Made by a program: the position numbers and the translations under genes. 64,000 nt of DNA, taken from positions 182,308-246,307 of the forward strand of contig LJSU01000018.1 of NCBI GenBank assembly GCA_001314705.1, in the 5' to 3' direction. Shown here one piece after another: positions 25,590 through 35,176 of this stretch; positions within the stretch are counted from its first letter, which is position 1, and each line of letters opens with the position of its first letter. The notes beneath the pieces are model-generated. The model was not told the DNA's origin and did not search any database. It was given only the letters and a program-made list of their open reading frames with translations. Source of the DNA: Rhodobacteraceae bacterium HLUCCO07 (GTDB lineage: Bacteria; Pseudomonadota; Alphaproteobacteria; Rhodobacterales; Rhodobacteraceae).

Positions 25590-25990
25590 CTTTAACCGCA
25601 CAAGATCAGAGTAATGGGGGGTCATTTTTCATAAGCACCTGACGCGCTGCATTGAGACCGGATTCCGTGTTGGGGACGATGGACCTCACATCAATTGGAG
25701 TGCGAAGTCACCTTGGCATGATGGCGAGAATTCTCTTTGCCCCGCTTTGATTTCCGATCCCAGGTGTCGGCCACACCAAGACAGAGATCGCCGCCAAGTG
25801 CTTGTCACCAAAGCTTTCGCAGGCGCGGGAAAAAATCAAGTCCCCAAGAAAATCGAGAAGCGCTGGCGTGCAGGGGTATTCCGTCCGGGACGGGAAAGAT
25901 CGCTTGGATACACAAGGACCTGTCCGAACTTTCGGGGTATGCATGACCTGGCGACCGATACCGACCTCGCGCATGGAATGCGTAGCCAAC
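25590..25990. other. 401-bp region after tRNA-Phe with nothing recognised
   Basis: No gene is supported here. Its base composition is less GC-rich than the flanks, and only short open frames without family resemblance cross it. It contains no copy of the tRNA 3' end and no integrase remnant that I can see. The leftward flavoprotein gene ends at its right edge, so any terminator of that gene lies here, but no strong hairpin with a T run was found. Confidence 0.4.
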
Positions 25991-28450
25991 TTACATTTTC
26001 ACCCGCTCCATTTTCGGATCGAGAAGCGGTTTGAGCGCCGCCTTTGCACCGTAGCGTCGGCCTGCGATCTCGATGGACCAGTCGCCCGCAGCGACCCGCT
26101 CTGCGGTACAAGCAGTGTCGGTTTCCACGAAGCCGATTCCCGTCGCGCCGCCGAGGGTATGGCCATAGGCACCGACCTGGATATAGCCGACAGGTTTTCC
26201 ATCGAGATGGATGATTTCATTGCCATGCAGGAGCGGCTCGGGATCGCTCAGCAGAAACTGGAGCATGCGCCGCCTTGGCGTGCCGGCGGCCTTGATATCG
26301 GCAAGGGCATCTCGGCCGACAAATCCGCCTGGTTTTTCGAGCTTCACCGCGAAACCGAGCCCGGCCTCGATCGGGTTGTCGGTGTTGTCCACATCGACCC
26401 CGAAATCCCGATATGCCTTTTCGAGCCTGAGCGAGGAAAGTGTTTGCATGCCCGCATTGCGCAAGCCGTGGTCGGCGCCGGCTTCAACAAGCAGATCATA
26501 GACCTGGACCGCATGCAGGCTCGGCACCTGAAGTTCCCATCCGAGTTCACCGACATAGGTGACACGCAGCGCGAAAACCCGGAAGAACCCGAGGTCGATA
26601 TGCTGCGCGGTCATGAACGGGAAAGCCGCGTTCGAGAGATCCGCGTCGCTGACAGTCTCCAGAATGGTACGGGCCTTCGGGCCATGCAGGTTGATCTGCG
26701 TGATCCCGTCGGTCATGTCGGTGATCGTCACGAACTCGCCCGGTTCAACGTGGCGCCGCATCCAGGTTTCGGTGTGGCCGTGGCTGTTCTCGCCGACAAC
26801 CACCATGAAGCGGTCCTCGGCCATGCGGGTGACCGTCAGGTCGGCTTCAAACCCGCCTGCCTCGTTGGCCCATGCAGTATAGACCACCCGACCGATCGCG
26901 ACGTCCACATCGTTGCAACTGATGCGGCTGAGAAGTGCGCAAGCGTCACGCCCCTGGACGAGGAACTTCGACATCGACGACATGTCCATGAGGACTGCGT
27001 TTTCACGCGCGGCGCGATGTTCGGCGGCGTGCCAGCCGAACCAGTTCTGGCGTCCCCAGCCATAGGCTTCGATCCTTGCATCTTGCGGTGTCGGCGCGAA
27101 CCAGTCGGGCAATTCCCAGCCGTGGCTTTCGCTGAAATAGGCTCCTGCCGCCTTCAGCCGGTCATGCAGCACAGACCGCTTGAGCCCGCGCGCGGTCTTG
27201 AAGCTCTCGTTCGGAAAGTGCGCGCCGAAGCTTTTCGCCAGCAGTTCGGGTGTTCGTGCGCGGCGGAAGGCCGGGGTGTTGTGGGTGCCATCGGCGAAGC
27301 GGTCCACGTTGAACGCGGTGTGATCAACCGGGCAGCGACCGTCGACGATCCAGTGCGCCAGCGTCTTGCCGATGCCCGGACCATAGAGGATGCCCAGCGA
27401 GTTCATGCCTGCCGCGACCCAGCAATTGCGCAAGCCCGGGGCCTCGCCGACAAGTGGTGCGAGGTCGGGGGTAAAGCTTTCCGGGCCGCAAAAGAACTTG
27501 CGAACGCCGGCCTCGGCAACGCTCGGCACCCGGCTGAAGGCGGCTTCGAGGTGAGGGGCCATGCGATCCCAGTCGGGCGCGATCTCGCCAAAGGAAAAGT
27601 CCTCGGGGATCGCGTCGACCATCCAGGGTGCCGCATCGGGCTCGAAGAGACCCACCAGAAGCCCCCCGACCTCTTCGCGATAATAGGACCAGTTGTGCGG
27701 ATCCTCGAGCAGCGGAAGATCGCGGTCGATGCTGTCGATCTCATCCGTGATGAGATAGTAGTGCTCGGCCGCCTGCAACGGCAGGTTCAACCCCGCCTTC
27801 GCGCCGATCTGGCGCGACCACATGCCGGCGGCAATAACCACATGCTCGGCGGCGATCTCGCCCTGATCGGTGCGCACCCCCGCGGCACGGCCGTTCCGCA
27901 CAAGCATTTCGCTGACGGCGATATCCTCGATCACCTGCGCACCGCGCTTGCGCGTGCCGCGGGCAAGCGCCATCGTCGTATCGACCGGGTTGGTGCGGCC
28001 TTCCTTTGGATACCAGAAGGCAGCGAGCGTATTGGAAAAGTCGCCGATTGGAAACCGCTCTGCGGCCTCGGCAGGTGAAATCTCGTGGATCTCGAAGCCA
28101 TGCAGGTTCATGAACGCCGCACCCCGCCGCATCTCTTCAAGTCTCTCGGGCGTATCGGCGGGTTGGATATAGCCGACCTCGCGCCAGCCGGTTGCCTGCC
28201 CCGTCTCACTTTCGAGATTGGAGATGAGGTCACGACCATGCAGGTAGAGTTCGCACTCCCACTCCGCGCCCAGCACGGCAGGAACGATCTCTCCCGCCGC
28301 GTGCCAGGTTGTGCCGGATGTCAGCTTGTCACGCTCCAGCACCACGACATCACTCATGCCAAGCTGGGTCAGGTGATACGCGATGTTGCAACCGATCGAG
28401 CCGCCGCCGATGATGACGACCTGAGCCTGGCTGGGAAGGGTCGGGTTCAT
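25991..28450 (-). CDS. Dimethylglycine/sarcosine dehydrogenase-like FAD oxidoreductase with GcvT domain
   Basis: An 819-residue fusion: an N-terminal DAO-type FAD domain with the dinucleotide motif VIIGGGSIGCNIAYHL, then from about residue 430 a GcvT aminomethyltransferase-like domain (folate binding) ending near 810. SGTTWHAAGEIV contains the His that carries covalent FAD in dimethylglycine and sarcosine dehydrogenases. It should oxidatively demethylate an N-methylated amino acid, passing the one-carbon unit to tetrahydrofolate. The ATG at 28450 has AAAGGAG eight bases upstream. It is divergent from a BetI-like regulator with a clear operator between, which points to glycine betaine, choline or a related methylamine as inducer (inference). 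Confidence 0.88.
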   Translation of the reverse strand: MNPTLPSQAQVVIIGGGSIGCNIAYHLTQLGMSDVVVLERDKLTSGTTWHAAGEIVPAVLGAEWECELYLHGRDLISNLESETGQATGWREVGYIQPADTPERLEEMRRGAAFMNLHGFEIHEISPAEAAERFPIGDFSNTLAAFWYPKEGRTNPVDTTMALARGTRKRGAQVIEDIAVSEMLVRNGRAAGVRTDQGEIAAEHVVIAAGMWSRQIGAKAGLNLPLQAAEHYYLITDEIDSIDRDLPLLEDPHNWSYYREEVGGLLVGLFEPDAAPWMVDAIPEDFSFGEIAPDWDRMAPHLEAAFSRVPSVAEAGVRKFFCGPESFTPDLAPLVGEAPGLRNCWVAAGMNSLGILYGPGIGKTLAHWIVDGRCPVDHTAFNVDRFADGTHNTPAFRRARTPELLAKSFGAHFPNESFKTARGLKRSVLHDRLKAAGAYFSESHGWELPDWFAPTPQDARIEAYGWGRQNWFGWHAAEHRAARENAVLMDMSSMSKFLVQGRDACALLSRISCNDVDVAIGRVVYTAWANEAGGFEADLTVTRMAEDRFMVVVGENSHGHTETWMRRHVEPGEFVTITDMTDGITQINLHGPKARTILETVSDADLSNAAFPFMTAQHIDLGFFRVFALRVTYVGELGWELQVPSLHAVQVYDLLVEAGADHGLRNAGMQTLSSLRLEKAYRDFGVDVDNTDNPIEAGLGFAVKLEKPGGFVGRDALADIKAAGTPRRRMLQFLLSDPEPLLHGNEIIHLDGKPVGYIQVGAYGHTLGGATGIGFVETDTACTAERVAAGDWSIEIAGRRYGAKAALKPLLDPKMERVKM

Positions 28451-28522
28451 CTCGAAGACTCCTTTGATCCGCAGAATTTGATCAAATCCTTGCCTTGACC
28501 GGAGGAGAAAATCAAGCAATTG

Positions 28523-28540
28523 ATTGAATCACCATTCAAT
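28523..28540. promoter_or_regulatory. BetI/TetR-type operator
   Basis: ATTGAAT-cacc-ATTCAAT is a perfect 7-bp-arm inverted repeat nine bases before the regulator's ATG, in the 98-bp gap between two divergent genes. Its arms resemble the ATTGAA/TTCAAT halves seen in BetI operators. A second small palindrome TTTGATCAAA lies nearer the flavoprotein gene. The site is placed to repress both genes. Confidence 0.7.
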
Positions 28541-28548
28541 GAAGAGCG

Positions 28549-29184
28549 ATGCCCAGCGTCAAACCCAACGCACCAAGGTCGAGAACGGCGCCGCCAGAGG
28601 CGCGGCGCCGGCAGTTGATCGAGGCAACGATTGCCTCGATCAGCAAGCACGGCATCTCGGGCACGACGCTCACCAAGGTCACACAGGAGGCCGGGTTGTC
28701 ACTCGGACTCGTGAACTTCCATTTCGAGAACAAGGAGGCGCTGCTGGCCGCGACCCTGCGGCATCTTGCAGACGAACATCGCGCGCTCTGGATCAGCAAA
28801 TCATCGCTCTGCGAAATCGACGCCGCGACCAAGCTGCAGGCGATCGTCGATGCACAGTTTCATCCGAAGATATGCAACCGCCGAAAGCTCGCCGTATGGT
28901 TCGCCTTCTTCGGCGAGTCCCGGCACCGACAGGCCTATCGCAAGATCTCGGGCAATGTCGATCTGGAGCGGCAGAACGTCACCGCCGGCCTGTGTGACCA
29001 GATCATCACCGAGGGCGGCTATGTGGGAATATCGGCACAGGCGATGTCCCGAATGCTCGAGGGCCTTTTCGACGGGCTTTGGCTCAATATCCTGATGTAC
29101 CCGGACCGTTTCACGCGCCAGACCGCGCGTGATAATGTCGCCAGCAACCTCAATCTCTGGTTTCCGCGACATTTTCCCGGCTGA
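28549..29184 (+). CDS. TetR-family regulator, BetI-like
   Basis: A 211-residue repressor. The N-terminal TetR helix-turn-helix reads RRRQLIEATIASISKHGISGTTLTKVTQEAGLSLGLVNFHFENKEALL, and the C-terminal part contains BetI-type segments (HPKICNRRKLAVWFAFFGESRHRQAYRKI). BetI represses choline-to-betaine genes and is relieved by choline. Here it is paired with a demethylating flavoprotein rather than betAB, so its ligand may be a methylated amine. The start ATG at 28549 lies nine bases after the operator. Confidence 0.85.
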   Translation: MPSVKPNAPRSRTAPPEARRRQLIEATIASISKHGISGTTLTKVTQEAGLSLGLVNFHFENKEALLAATLRHLADEHRALWISKSSLCEIDAATKLQAIVDAQFHPKICNRRKLAVWFAFFGESRHRQAYRKISGNVDLERQNVTAGLCDQIITEGGYVGISAQAMSRMLEGLFDGLWLNILMYPDRFTRQTARDNVASNLNLWFPRHFPG

Positions 29185-29348
29185 TGCTCAGATGCAAGCG
29201 GCTCAGCCGGACGAGCGGCCGCTCCATACGCGGCAGGACCGAGCGGACAGTGATCGCGAGCATGAGACCGCCGCGTTCAGCCCGGGCACGGTCGTGGACG
29301 CGACCGGCCCGGTCACTGGAAGTATCGCATGGGCCCAAGGGTTTGAGT

Positions 29349-32300
29349 TCATGCCGCGTCGGACAGGTTTCCAAGCAGAACCGCAGTCATGTCGAGCGGC
29401 ATGTCGACCGGGTGGGCACCAAGGTCGATGCCGGGGTCGTAATGCACCGAGTCCCTTGTGATGCCGCTCAGGTCTGCCGTCGCATCGACGAAGATCCATT
29501 GCGGAGCGTGCTCGCTCGGCAGATTGACGGCGGTGCGCAACACCTCCAGCGCATCGCCGGGGGTGACCTCGCCACTCTGGTCGATATCGGCGGCAATGTG
29601 ATCCAGCGGGCCGGCCGGGCCAAAGCCGGGCTGCAACCCCACCGCGATGCGCAGGATTTCCAGCGCATCATTGGGAGTGATGCCGGTCTCGGCAGGGTTG
29701 AAAGCATGGCTTGCATCGACCGTACCCGCCGCCCCCGCAGGGATGCCCTCCAGCGTGAAATCTCCATCGGGGCCGGTGAGTGCGCTCACGCTGCTGCCAT
29801 CGTCCAGGCTGGCCGTGACCTCGGCGCTTTCCAGCCCGGTGCCGCCGCGGGTGGTGATGGCTCCGTCGCGTTCGACACTCAGCGCAGCCAGGAACAGTAC
29901 GTCGCTGTTGTTGTCGAGATCTGCGTCGTAAACTGCGGTCGAAACCTCGGCGATCACCGGCTGCGCCATCACCTCCAGGCCCGAGGGTAGCGCGAAATCA
30001 AGACGCGTGCTCGCGCCTGGCGCAAGATCCGGCAGGACGATCTCGCTCAGGGTCTGGGTCAAAGGTTGCGTATCCGGCAAGCCGGGGCCGTCCAGTGCGG
30101 CATCGGGTACGCTGAGATCAAGCCATCCGGCACCCGACGCGATGTCACCCGCGTTTGTCACCGTCACCGACAGGACCGACGCACCGCCGGTCGCGGCTTC
30201 CTGTTCCAGCAAGACCTCCAGGTCGGCATTCCCCGACACCTCGATCGGCGTGGCGAACATGTCCACGGCCGGTACGAGCCCATCACCCTCGGCCCGCGCG
30301 TGCAGCCACCAACTGCCGCTGGCAAGTGCGGCGAAATCCCAGTCAAAGCTCAACGCCCCGGCTTCGTTGGCGGGCACCACGGCCTCGATCACGGTGAAGC
30401 CGGAGAGTGCGTCGGGGGTTTCCGAAACAAAGAGCGTGAGCGCGACCTCGTCGGCATCGCCCGGTGCAACGTCGATCTCGACCACCCCGGCACGTGTGCC
30501 CGGCGGGGTGTCTATCCCGGTGATGCTCGCTTGCGGGCCGGTCAGCATGTCGCTGGCCTCATAGCGCACATCGCCAAGCCCAGCCTCATCGACCAGCCGC
30601 ACATCCCATATGCCGGCCACCGGGTTTTGCAACGCCACATGACGGCCCAGCGGTCCGGTGAGATCATCCACCAGGGCAATAGCGCCGGCAAACCCTGTAT
30701 CGGTACCAAAATCCGCCTCGGTCAGGACAGTGCCATCTGGCGCAATCAGCTCAAGCCTGGCCGTGTCGGTGTCATTTTGCCACTGGGCGGAGAGAATCAC
30801 CAGGTCCTGCTCGGGGCCCAGTTCCCAGCTGCCGATCTCTTCGATCGCCTTGCGCCCCATGACTTCGTAGCTACCATCGAGCCAAAAGCGCAGCCCGGCC
30901 GAGGTGGTGCCATAGAGCGGCACCGAGAAGCTGGTCCAGGCGGCGGCGAAATCGTTCGCATTGTCACCGTCGGATGAGAATTCCGCCAGCCCGCTGCCAG
31001 AGCGCGACAAGCCACCGATCAGGGGGATCGCCTCCGGGAAAGTGGCAATGGCCGAGACAGAGGCTCCAAGATTGGTCACGTCATCCAGCGTCTCGCTCGT
31101 GAACCGGGCCTCGCCTGTGATCATCTCGCCCAGGAAACTTGCCGCCAACCCGGCCGAGAATGTAGGCCGCGCGAAATTGACCGAGATGTCGCCGGCCAGC
31201 TTCATCAATTCGAAGGCGAGAACATCGCCTTCATCGACCCCCAGCCAGCGGATCATAGGCGCGGCGATGCGCTCGATCTCGCCGGGCAGCAGATATTCAA
31301 CCTTGCTTTCGGCCTCGAATCCCAGTGTGGCCTCGGCGCCTGCGATCTTGCCGCCGACATTGCCGCGCACGGGCGAGACGAAGAGATCGGTATTCGGCCC
31401 CACGGTCATGTCGATCTGCGCACTGACCTCGGGCCATTCCTCGGGGTCCTGCGTGCTCAGGCTCTCGGCGGCCAGCTTGCCCCCCTGCACGAAAAGCCCG
31501 GTCGTGCCTAGCGGCTTGTTGAGCCCGTCAATGCCGAAGCCGAAGCTGTCGATGGCCAGCGGGTCCCAAGTCGCACCGATCTCGGCCTCCAGCGCCAGGC
31601 CCTTGAAGAGGAAAGGCAGCGTGCCCTTGAACCCTGCCTCGACCTCCTTTTCCACCGTGTCGAGCGCAAAGCGCATTTCCTCGACCAGCGGCCGCCCCGG
31701 CGCGGGTTTGCTGCCTTCCTGGCCCTCGTAGATGATTTCGCCGACAACATCCCAGTTCCAGCCCTCGGCATCCTTGCCGATACGCAGGAACTTGTCGCCC
31801 TTGGCGAAAAGGTCCTCGTCCTCATCCTCGCGGGCAAGGTCGAGCGTCAGCTTGCTCGTGGTACTGTCGGCGAGAAAACTGTATTCCCGTGCCACTGTCT
31901 CGCCCCAGCTGAGCTCGGCCTTGCCCATCAGGTAGACGCTGTCGGTCAGCATGTCATAACTCATGCCGAGATTTGAGAACTCGACCGAGAACGGCGCCCC
32001 CTCGGGCAGCGGCAGCGCGAGAGCCTCGTCGGTGAACCAGCGCCCGGTGCCGAGCTCAGACAAGCCAAAGGATGGGCCCTCGTCGCCGACGTTCAAAGCC
32101 AGAAGCCCGCCCTCGGTGCTGAAGGCACTAAAGGCGTCGCCGAATTCCAGATCGGTGCGCAGCACGATCCCATCGGATCTGAGCGCGATGTCGGAGAAGC
32201 TCATCTCGATCAGATCGCCGACCAGCCGGTGCGATTCCTCGATGCCCCTGTCCTCGAAATCCGATACGCTGAGCGTGGCCATGTCGATGGTAAAGCCACC

Positions 32301-34892
32301 TTCCATGAATGGCCTGTCCGTGGCGAACTGCCCCGAAAATACCTTGCCAAGAACGCTCAGCTTGCCATCCTCGATCGTGGCTTCGGCGTCTTCAATTCTC
32401 AGCAGGTTGGCCGCGCCCCCTTTCAGCCCGATCGTGAGTGTCTTGCCGGGGTCCAGCGTGATCGGGCTGTCGCGGTCGACACGCCCCCAGTCCCCCTCGG
32501 CCTCGATCAGAAGATTCCCGGTATCGACCAGATCCCATTCGAAGCTGTCGGTCGTGCGTCCGCCCAGCGTCGTTTCGGCGATGACCGTCACCTCGTGACG
32601 CCCCGGTTCGGCATCCGGCGCGGCGGTGATGGCCTTGGTACGCGGATCCAACGCCACACCCTCGGGCAATCCTTCGACAGCAAAGTCGAGCGCGCCCCCC
32701 TGCGGGTCGGTGAAGTAGTCGTCAAGCCGAACGGTGTCGGCGTCTTCGTCCAGCAGGGTCACGCGCGTCTCGAACAGGGTCGAGACCGGCGCACGCAGGG
32801 CCTCCGGAATGCCCAGTGTCAGGTTGCTGGGCCAGCTGCTGCCATCGGGGTTGATGTCGGCCAGCAGGGTCAGGCCACCGGCTTCGAGATCCAGTTTGAA
32901 AAGCTCAAGACCGAGATCCGGGTCATTATATGTAAAGATCAGTGTTTCGGCATCGAAGTAGGTCTCTTCACCCCAGAAGCCCGAAAGCCGCGCCGCGTCG
33001 GTCACGAAACGCGTGCCGTCCTGCGTACCGTCGGACACCCATATATGATAGGTGTCCGGGGCCGTTTCCACCTCGAGCAAGAGCCTGCCGTCAGGCAACT
33101 CGCGCGATTGAAAGTGATAGCTGTTCGACTCCACGATCCTTGCCGTTCCGGCAGCCGTGCCATCCGTGACCCAGACCGCGTTGTCTTCATCCGATTTGAC
33201 GATGTGCCGCTCGTTCACGACCGCCACGTGACGCACCCCGCCAACATCGTCGGCCAGTTTTCGGGTGCCCGCCTCGGTGCCATCGGAGATCCACAGCCCG
33301 CGTGATGCCTCGCTGAGATCAGCGGATGAGCCGTCGATTGCCGTGAAAAGGATCCGACCGTCTGAAAAGGTTCCGAAGTCCGAGGGTGAACTGTCGAATA
33401 ACCCGGGGTTGATATCGGCCAGAAGCTGGGTGCCGTCCTCGGTGCCATCGGTCCTCCAGAGTTCGCGGCCCGTGGAAATCACACCCGTTATATCGCCGAC
33501 GCGATAGGGCAGATCGAAGGATACGATCGGCCCGCCAAAGCTCTCCCTCGTCTCGCCGATGACGGACACGACCGAGATCGGACCCTCGCCCAACGCCTCC
33601 ATGGTTTCGATACTGGGAGCGAACCAGCGCGCTCCCGGGCTGTAGGTAAAGAAATTCTGTGTGACGCTGCCCGCACCCCCTTGATAGGTGATCTTGATGG
33701 TGGCGCTCTCATCATTGGTCACGAAAACCGGCGGGCTCACCGCGGAGATGGTGATCGGGCCTGACCCCAACTCGGCCAGCCGGTCCGAGTAGACGCCGAG
33801 CGAGCCGCTGCCCCCGCTGAAAATGCTGGTCCCGGCAAAGGCCGTGCCATCGGTGCCCGTAAACGCCGCCACGACGCCAGCGCCCGCTTCGCCCCGCACC
33901 TGGAAGCCGACCCCGCTCTCGTCGGAAAAAACCTGTGGACTCAGTTCATGACCAACGAGGTCATCGTAATCGAATTGTCGCGCGCCGAGCGCGCCGAAAA
34001 TAGTGCGCGTTTCACTCAATCCGATCGGATCGAATGGCTGATTGGTCGGATAGGCGGCTTCGCCCGGCCCGCGTTCGAACAGCTCGGGTTGATCGGGGGC
34101 CACGAATGTATCTGGTTCATGGGGAACGGTGCCTTCCGGCGTGCCATCAGTCACCCATTCCTCGTATGTCCAGCTTCCGTCCTCGACAATGGGTGGCAAG
34201 CCAACCTCGAATTTCAGGCGCCCGTCATCAAGCTCCATGATGTTCAGGCTCCAGATCGAACTTGACCCGGGGCCCGGCTGGAAATCGCGCAGCATCACGG
34301 TGCCCGCCTCGGTCCCGTCTGTGACCCAAAGCTCGCGCCCGTGCTCGCCGTCATCGGCGGTAAAGACAACCTTGCCGTTGCGCAGGGCGATGAAACTCTC
34401 GGGGTTGCTTCTGGCGGGCGATTCCCATTCGTCAAGGCCCGGATTGATATCCTTGAGAAGCGTGGTGCCCTCGCTGGTGCCATCGGTGATCCACAACTCG
34501 CGCCCGCTGTCGCTAAATGGCATGTCCTGACCGGCCTCGGCGGAAAAGACGATCCGGCCATCGCCCAGTGGCGTCATGTAGCGCGGCGTGCTGCTGTCGC
34601 GGTCGCCGCCGATGTCCCTGAGAACGACCGTGCCCTCTTCGGTCCCGTCGCTGACCCACAATTCGTCACGCCGAAACAATTCATCGCTGGCCTGAAAGAC
34701 CACGCGACCGTCTGGCAATGTGGCCAGATAGCGGGGGTTGCTGCTTATGAAATCGGGGTCGTCCGGCCAGGGCGTGTTCTCCGGTGGCAGGATGTCCTGA
34801 ACCATCCGGGTACCTTCGGGGGTGCCGTCGGTAGCCCAGAGTTCGTCGCCGTGGACACCATCATTTGCGGAAAAGAATATCAGTTTCGACAT
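29349..34892 (-). CDS. Giant ELWxxDGT-repeat protein with dockerin-like C-terminus
   Basis: An 1847-residue acidic, Gly/Asp-rich protein, presumably extracellular. The first 600 residues hold nine repeats of the form ELWxTDGTxxGT (for example ELWATDGTPEGT, ELWVSDGTEEGT, ELWITDGTSEGT, ELWRTDGTEDGT), likely beta-propeller or hyalin-like blades, interrupted by an approximately 200-residue beta-rich insert. A putative Ig segment follows (YFTDPQGGALDFAVEGLPEGVALDP). Near the C-terminus two dockerin-like motifs occur: ITPNDALEILRIAVGL and ADIDQSGEVTPGDALEVLRTAVNL, the second with a calcium-loop pattern. No N-terminal signal peptide is seen and there are no GGxGxD RTX repeats. The ATG at 34892 gives MSKLIFFSANDG. 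No secretion genes are adjacent. Adhesion or surface function is inference. Confidence 0.8.
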   Translation of the reverse strand: MSKLIFFSANDGVHGDELWATDGTPEGTRMVQDILPPENTPWPDDPDFISSNPRYLATLPDGRVVFQASDELFRRDELWVSDGTEEGTVVLRDIGGDRDSSTPRYMTPLGDGRIVFSAEAGQDMPFSDSGRELWITDGTSEGTTLLKDINPGLDEWESPARSNPESFIALRNGKVVFTADDGEHGRELWVTDGTEAGTVMLRDFQPGPGSSSIWSLNIMELDDGRLKFEVGLPPIVEDGSWTYEEWVTDGTPEGTVPHEPDTFVAPDQPELFERGPGEAAYPTNQPFDPIGLSETRTIFGALGARQFDYDDLVGHELSPQVFSDESGVGFQVRGEAGAGVVAAFTGTDGTAFAGTSIFSGGSGSLGVYSDRLAELGSGPITISAVSPPVFVTNDESATIKITYQGGAGSVTQNFFTYSPGARWFAPSIETMEALGEGPISVVSVIGETRESFGGPIVSFDLPYRVGDITGVISTGRELWRTDGTEDGTQLLADINPGLFDSSPSDFGTFSDGRILFTAIDGSSADLSEASRGLWISDGTEAGTRKLADDVGGVRHVAVVNERHIVKSDEDNAVWVTDGTAAGTARIVESNSYHFQSRELPDGRLLLEVETAPDTYHIWVSDGTQDGTRFVTDAARLSGFWGEETYFDAETLIFTYNDPDLGLELFKLDLEAGGLTLLADINPDGSSWPSNLTLGIPEALRAPVSTLFETRVTLLDEDADTVRLDDYFTDPQGGALDFAVEGLPEGVALDPRTKAITAAPDAEPGRHEVTVIAETTLGGRTTDSFEWDLVDTGNLLIEAEGDWGRVDRDSPITLDPGKTLTIGLKGGAANLLRIEDAEATIEDGKLSVLGKVFSGQFATDRPFMEGGFTIDMATLSVSDFEDRGIEESHRLVGDLIEMSFSDIALRSDGIVLRTDLEFGDAFSAFSTEGGLLALNVGDEGPSFGLSELGTGRWFTDEALALPLPEGAPFSVEFSNLGMSYDMLTDSVYLMGKAELSWGETVAREYSFLADSTTSKLTLDLAREDEDEDLFAKGDKFLRIGKDAEGWNWDVVGEIIYEGQEGSKPAPGRPLVEEMRFALDTVEKEVEAGFKGTLPFLFKGLALEAEIGATWDPLAIDSFGFGIDGLNKPLGTTGLFVQGGKLAAESLSTQDPEEWPEVSAQIDMTVGPNTDLFVSPVRGNVGGKIAGAEATLGFEAESKVEYLLPGEIERIAAPMIRWLGVDEGDVLAFELMKLAGDISVNFARPTFSAGLAASFLGEMITGEARFTSETLDDVTNLGASVSAIATFPEAIPLIGGLSRSGSGLAEFSSDGDNANDFAAAWTSFSVPLYGTTSAGLRFWLDGSYEVMGRKAIEEIGSWELGPEQDLVILSAQWQNDTDTARLELIAPDGTVLTEADFGTDTGFAGAIALVDDLTGPLGRHVALQNPVAGIWDVRLVDEAGLGDVRYEASDMLTGPQASITGIDTPPGTRAGVVEIDVAPGDADEVALTLFVSETPDALSGFTVIEAVVPANEAGALSFDWDFAALASGSWWLHARAEGDGLVPAVDMFATPIEVSGNADLEVLLEQEAATGGASVLSVTVTNAGDIASGAGWLDLSVPDAALDGPGLPDTQPLTQTLSEIVLPDLAPGASTRLDFALPSGLEVMAQPVIAEVSTAVYDADLDNNSDVLFLAALSVERDGAITTRGGTGLESAEVTASLDDGSSVSALTGPDGDFTLEGIPAGAAGTVDASHAFNPAETGITPNDALEILRIAVGLQPGFGPAGPLDHIAADIDQSGEVTPGDALEVLRTAVNLPSEHAPQWIFVDATADLSGITRDSVHYDPGIDLGAHPVDMPLDMTAVLLGNLSDAA

Positions 34893-35176
34893 GGCCGAGG
34901 CCCTTATCAAATGCCGTTACGTGGCGGTTAAGATCAATTGTCGTAATATGTCAGTGAGGATCGATTATTGCGCTCGCCGCCGTGCTGACCTTGATCCTGA
35001 TCAATATGTGCGCGGAAAACAGCGAGGCGATGCAGCATCAGCCACGGCTGGAAAATCCGCGAACATGCCTATATTTTAGGCATTCGCTGAAGGCCGCGTC
35101 GGTCGGAATGTTCCTAATAGAGCCACCACGCAATTGCGGAATGGACCTGCCGAGCGCTTCGGGGTCTAATCACGGA
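34893..35176. promoter_or_regulatory. 284-bp divergent intergenic region with a 7-bp-arm palindrome
   Basis: This AT-richer gap separates the giant repeat protein from the Anbu operon and must contain both promoters. The clearest structure is the perfect inverted repeat ATGCCTA-tattt-TAGGCAT at about 35065-35083. A closely similar palindrome occurs upstream of uvrC at 47193-47207. The region also has several TTAAGATCAATTG-like AT patches, but no confident -35/-10 pair. Confidence 0.5.

Noticed and set aside
25515-34892. tRNA-Phe as insertion site of a genomic island
   Set aside because: No duplicate of the tRNA 3' end and no integrase were found; the accessory-looking genes alone are not evidence.
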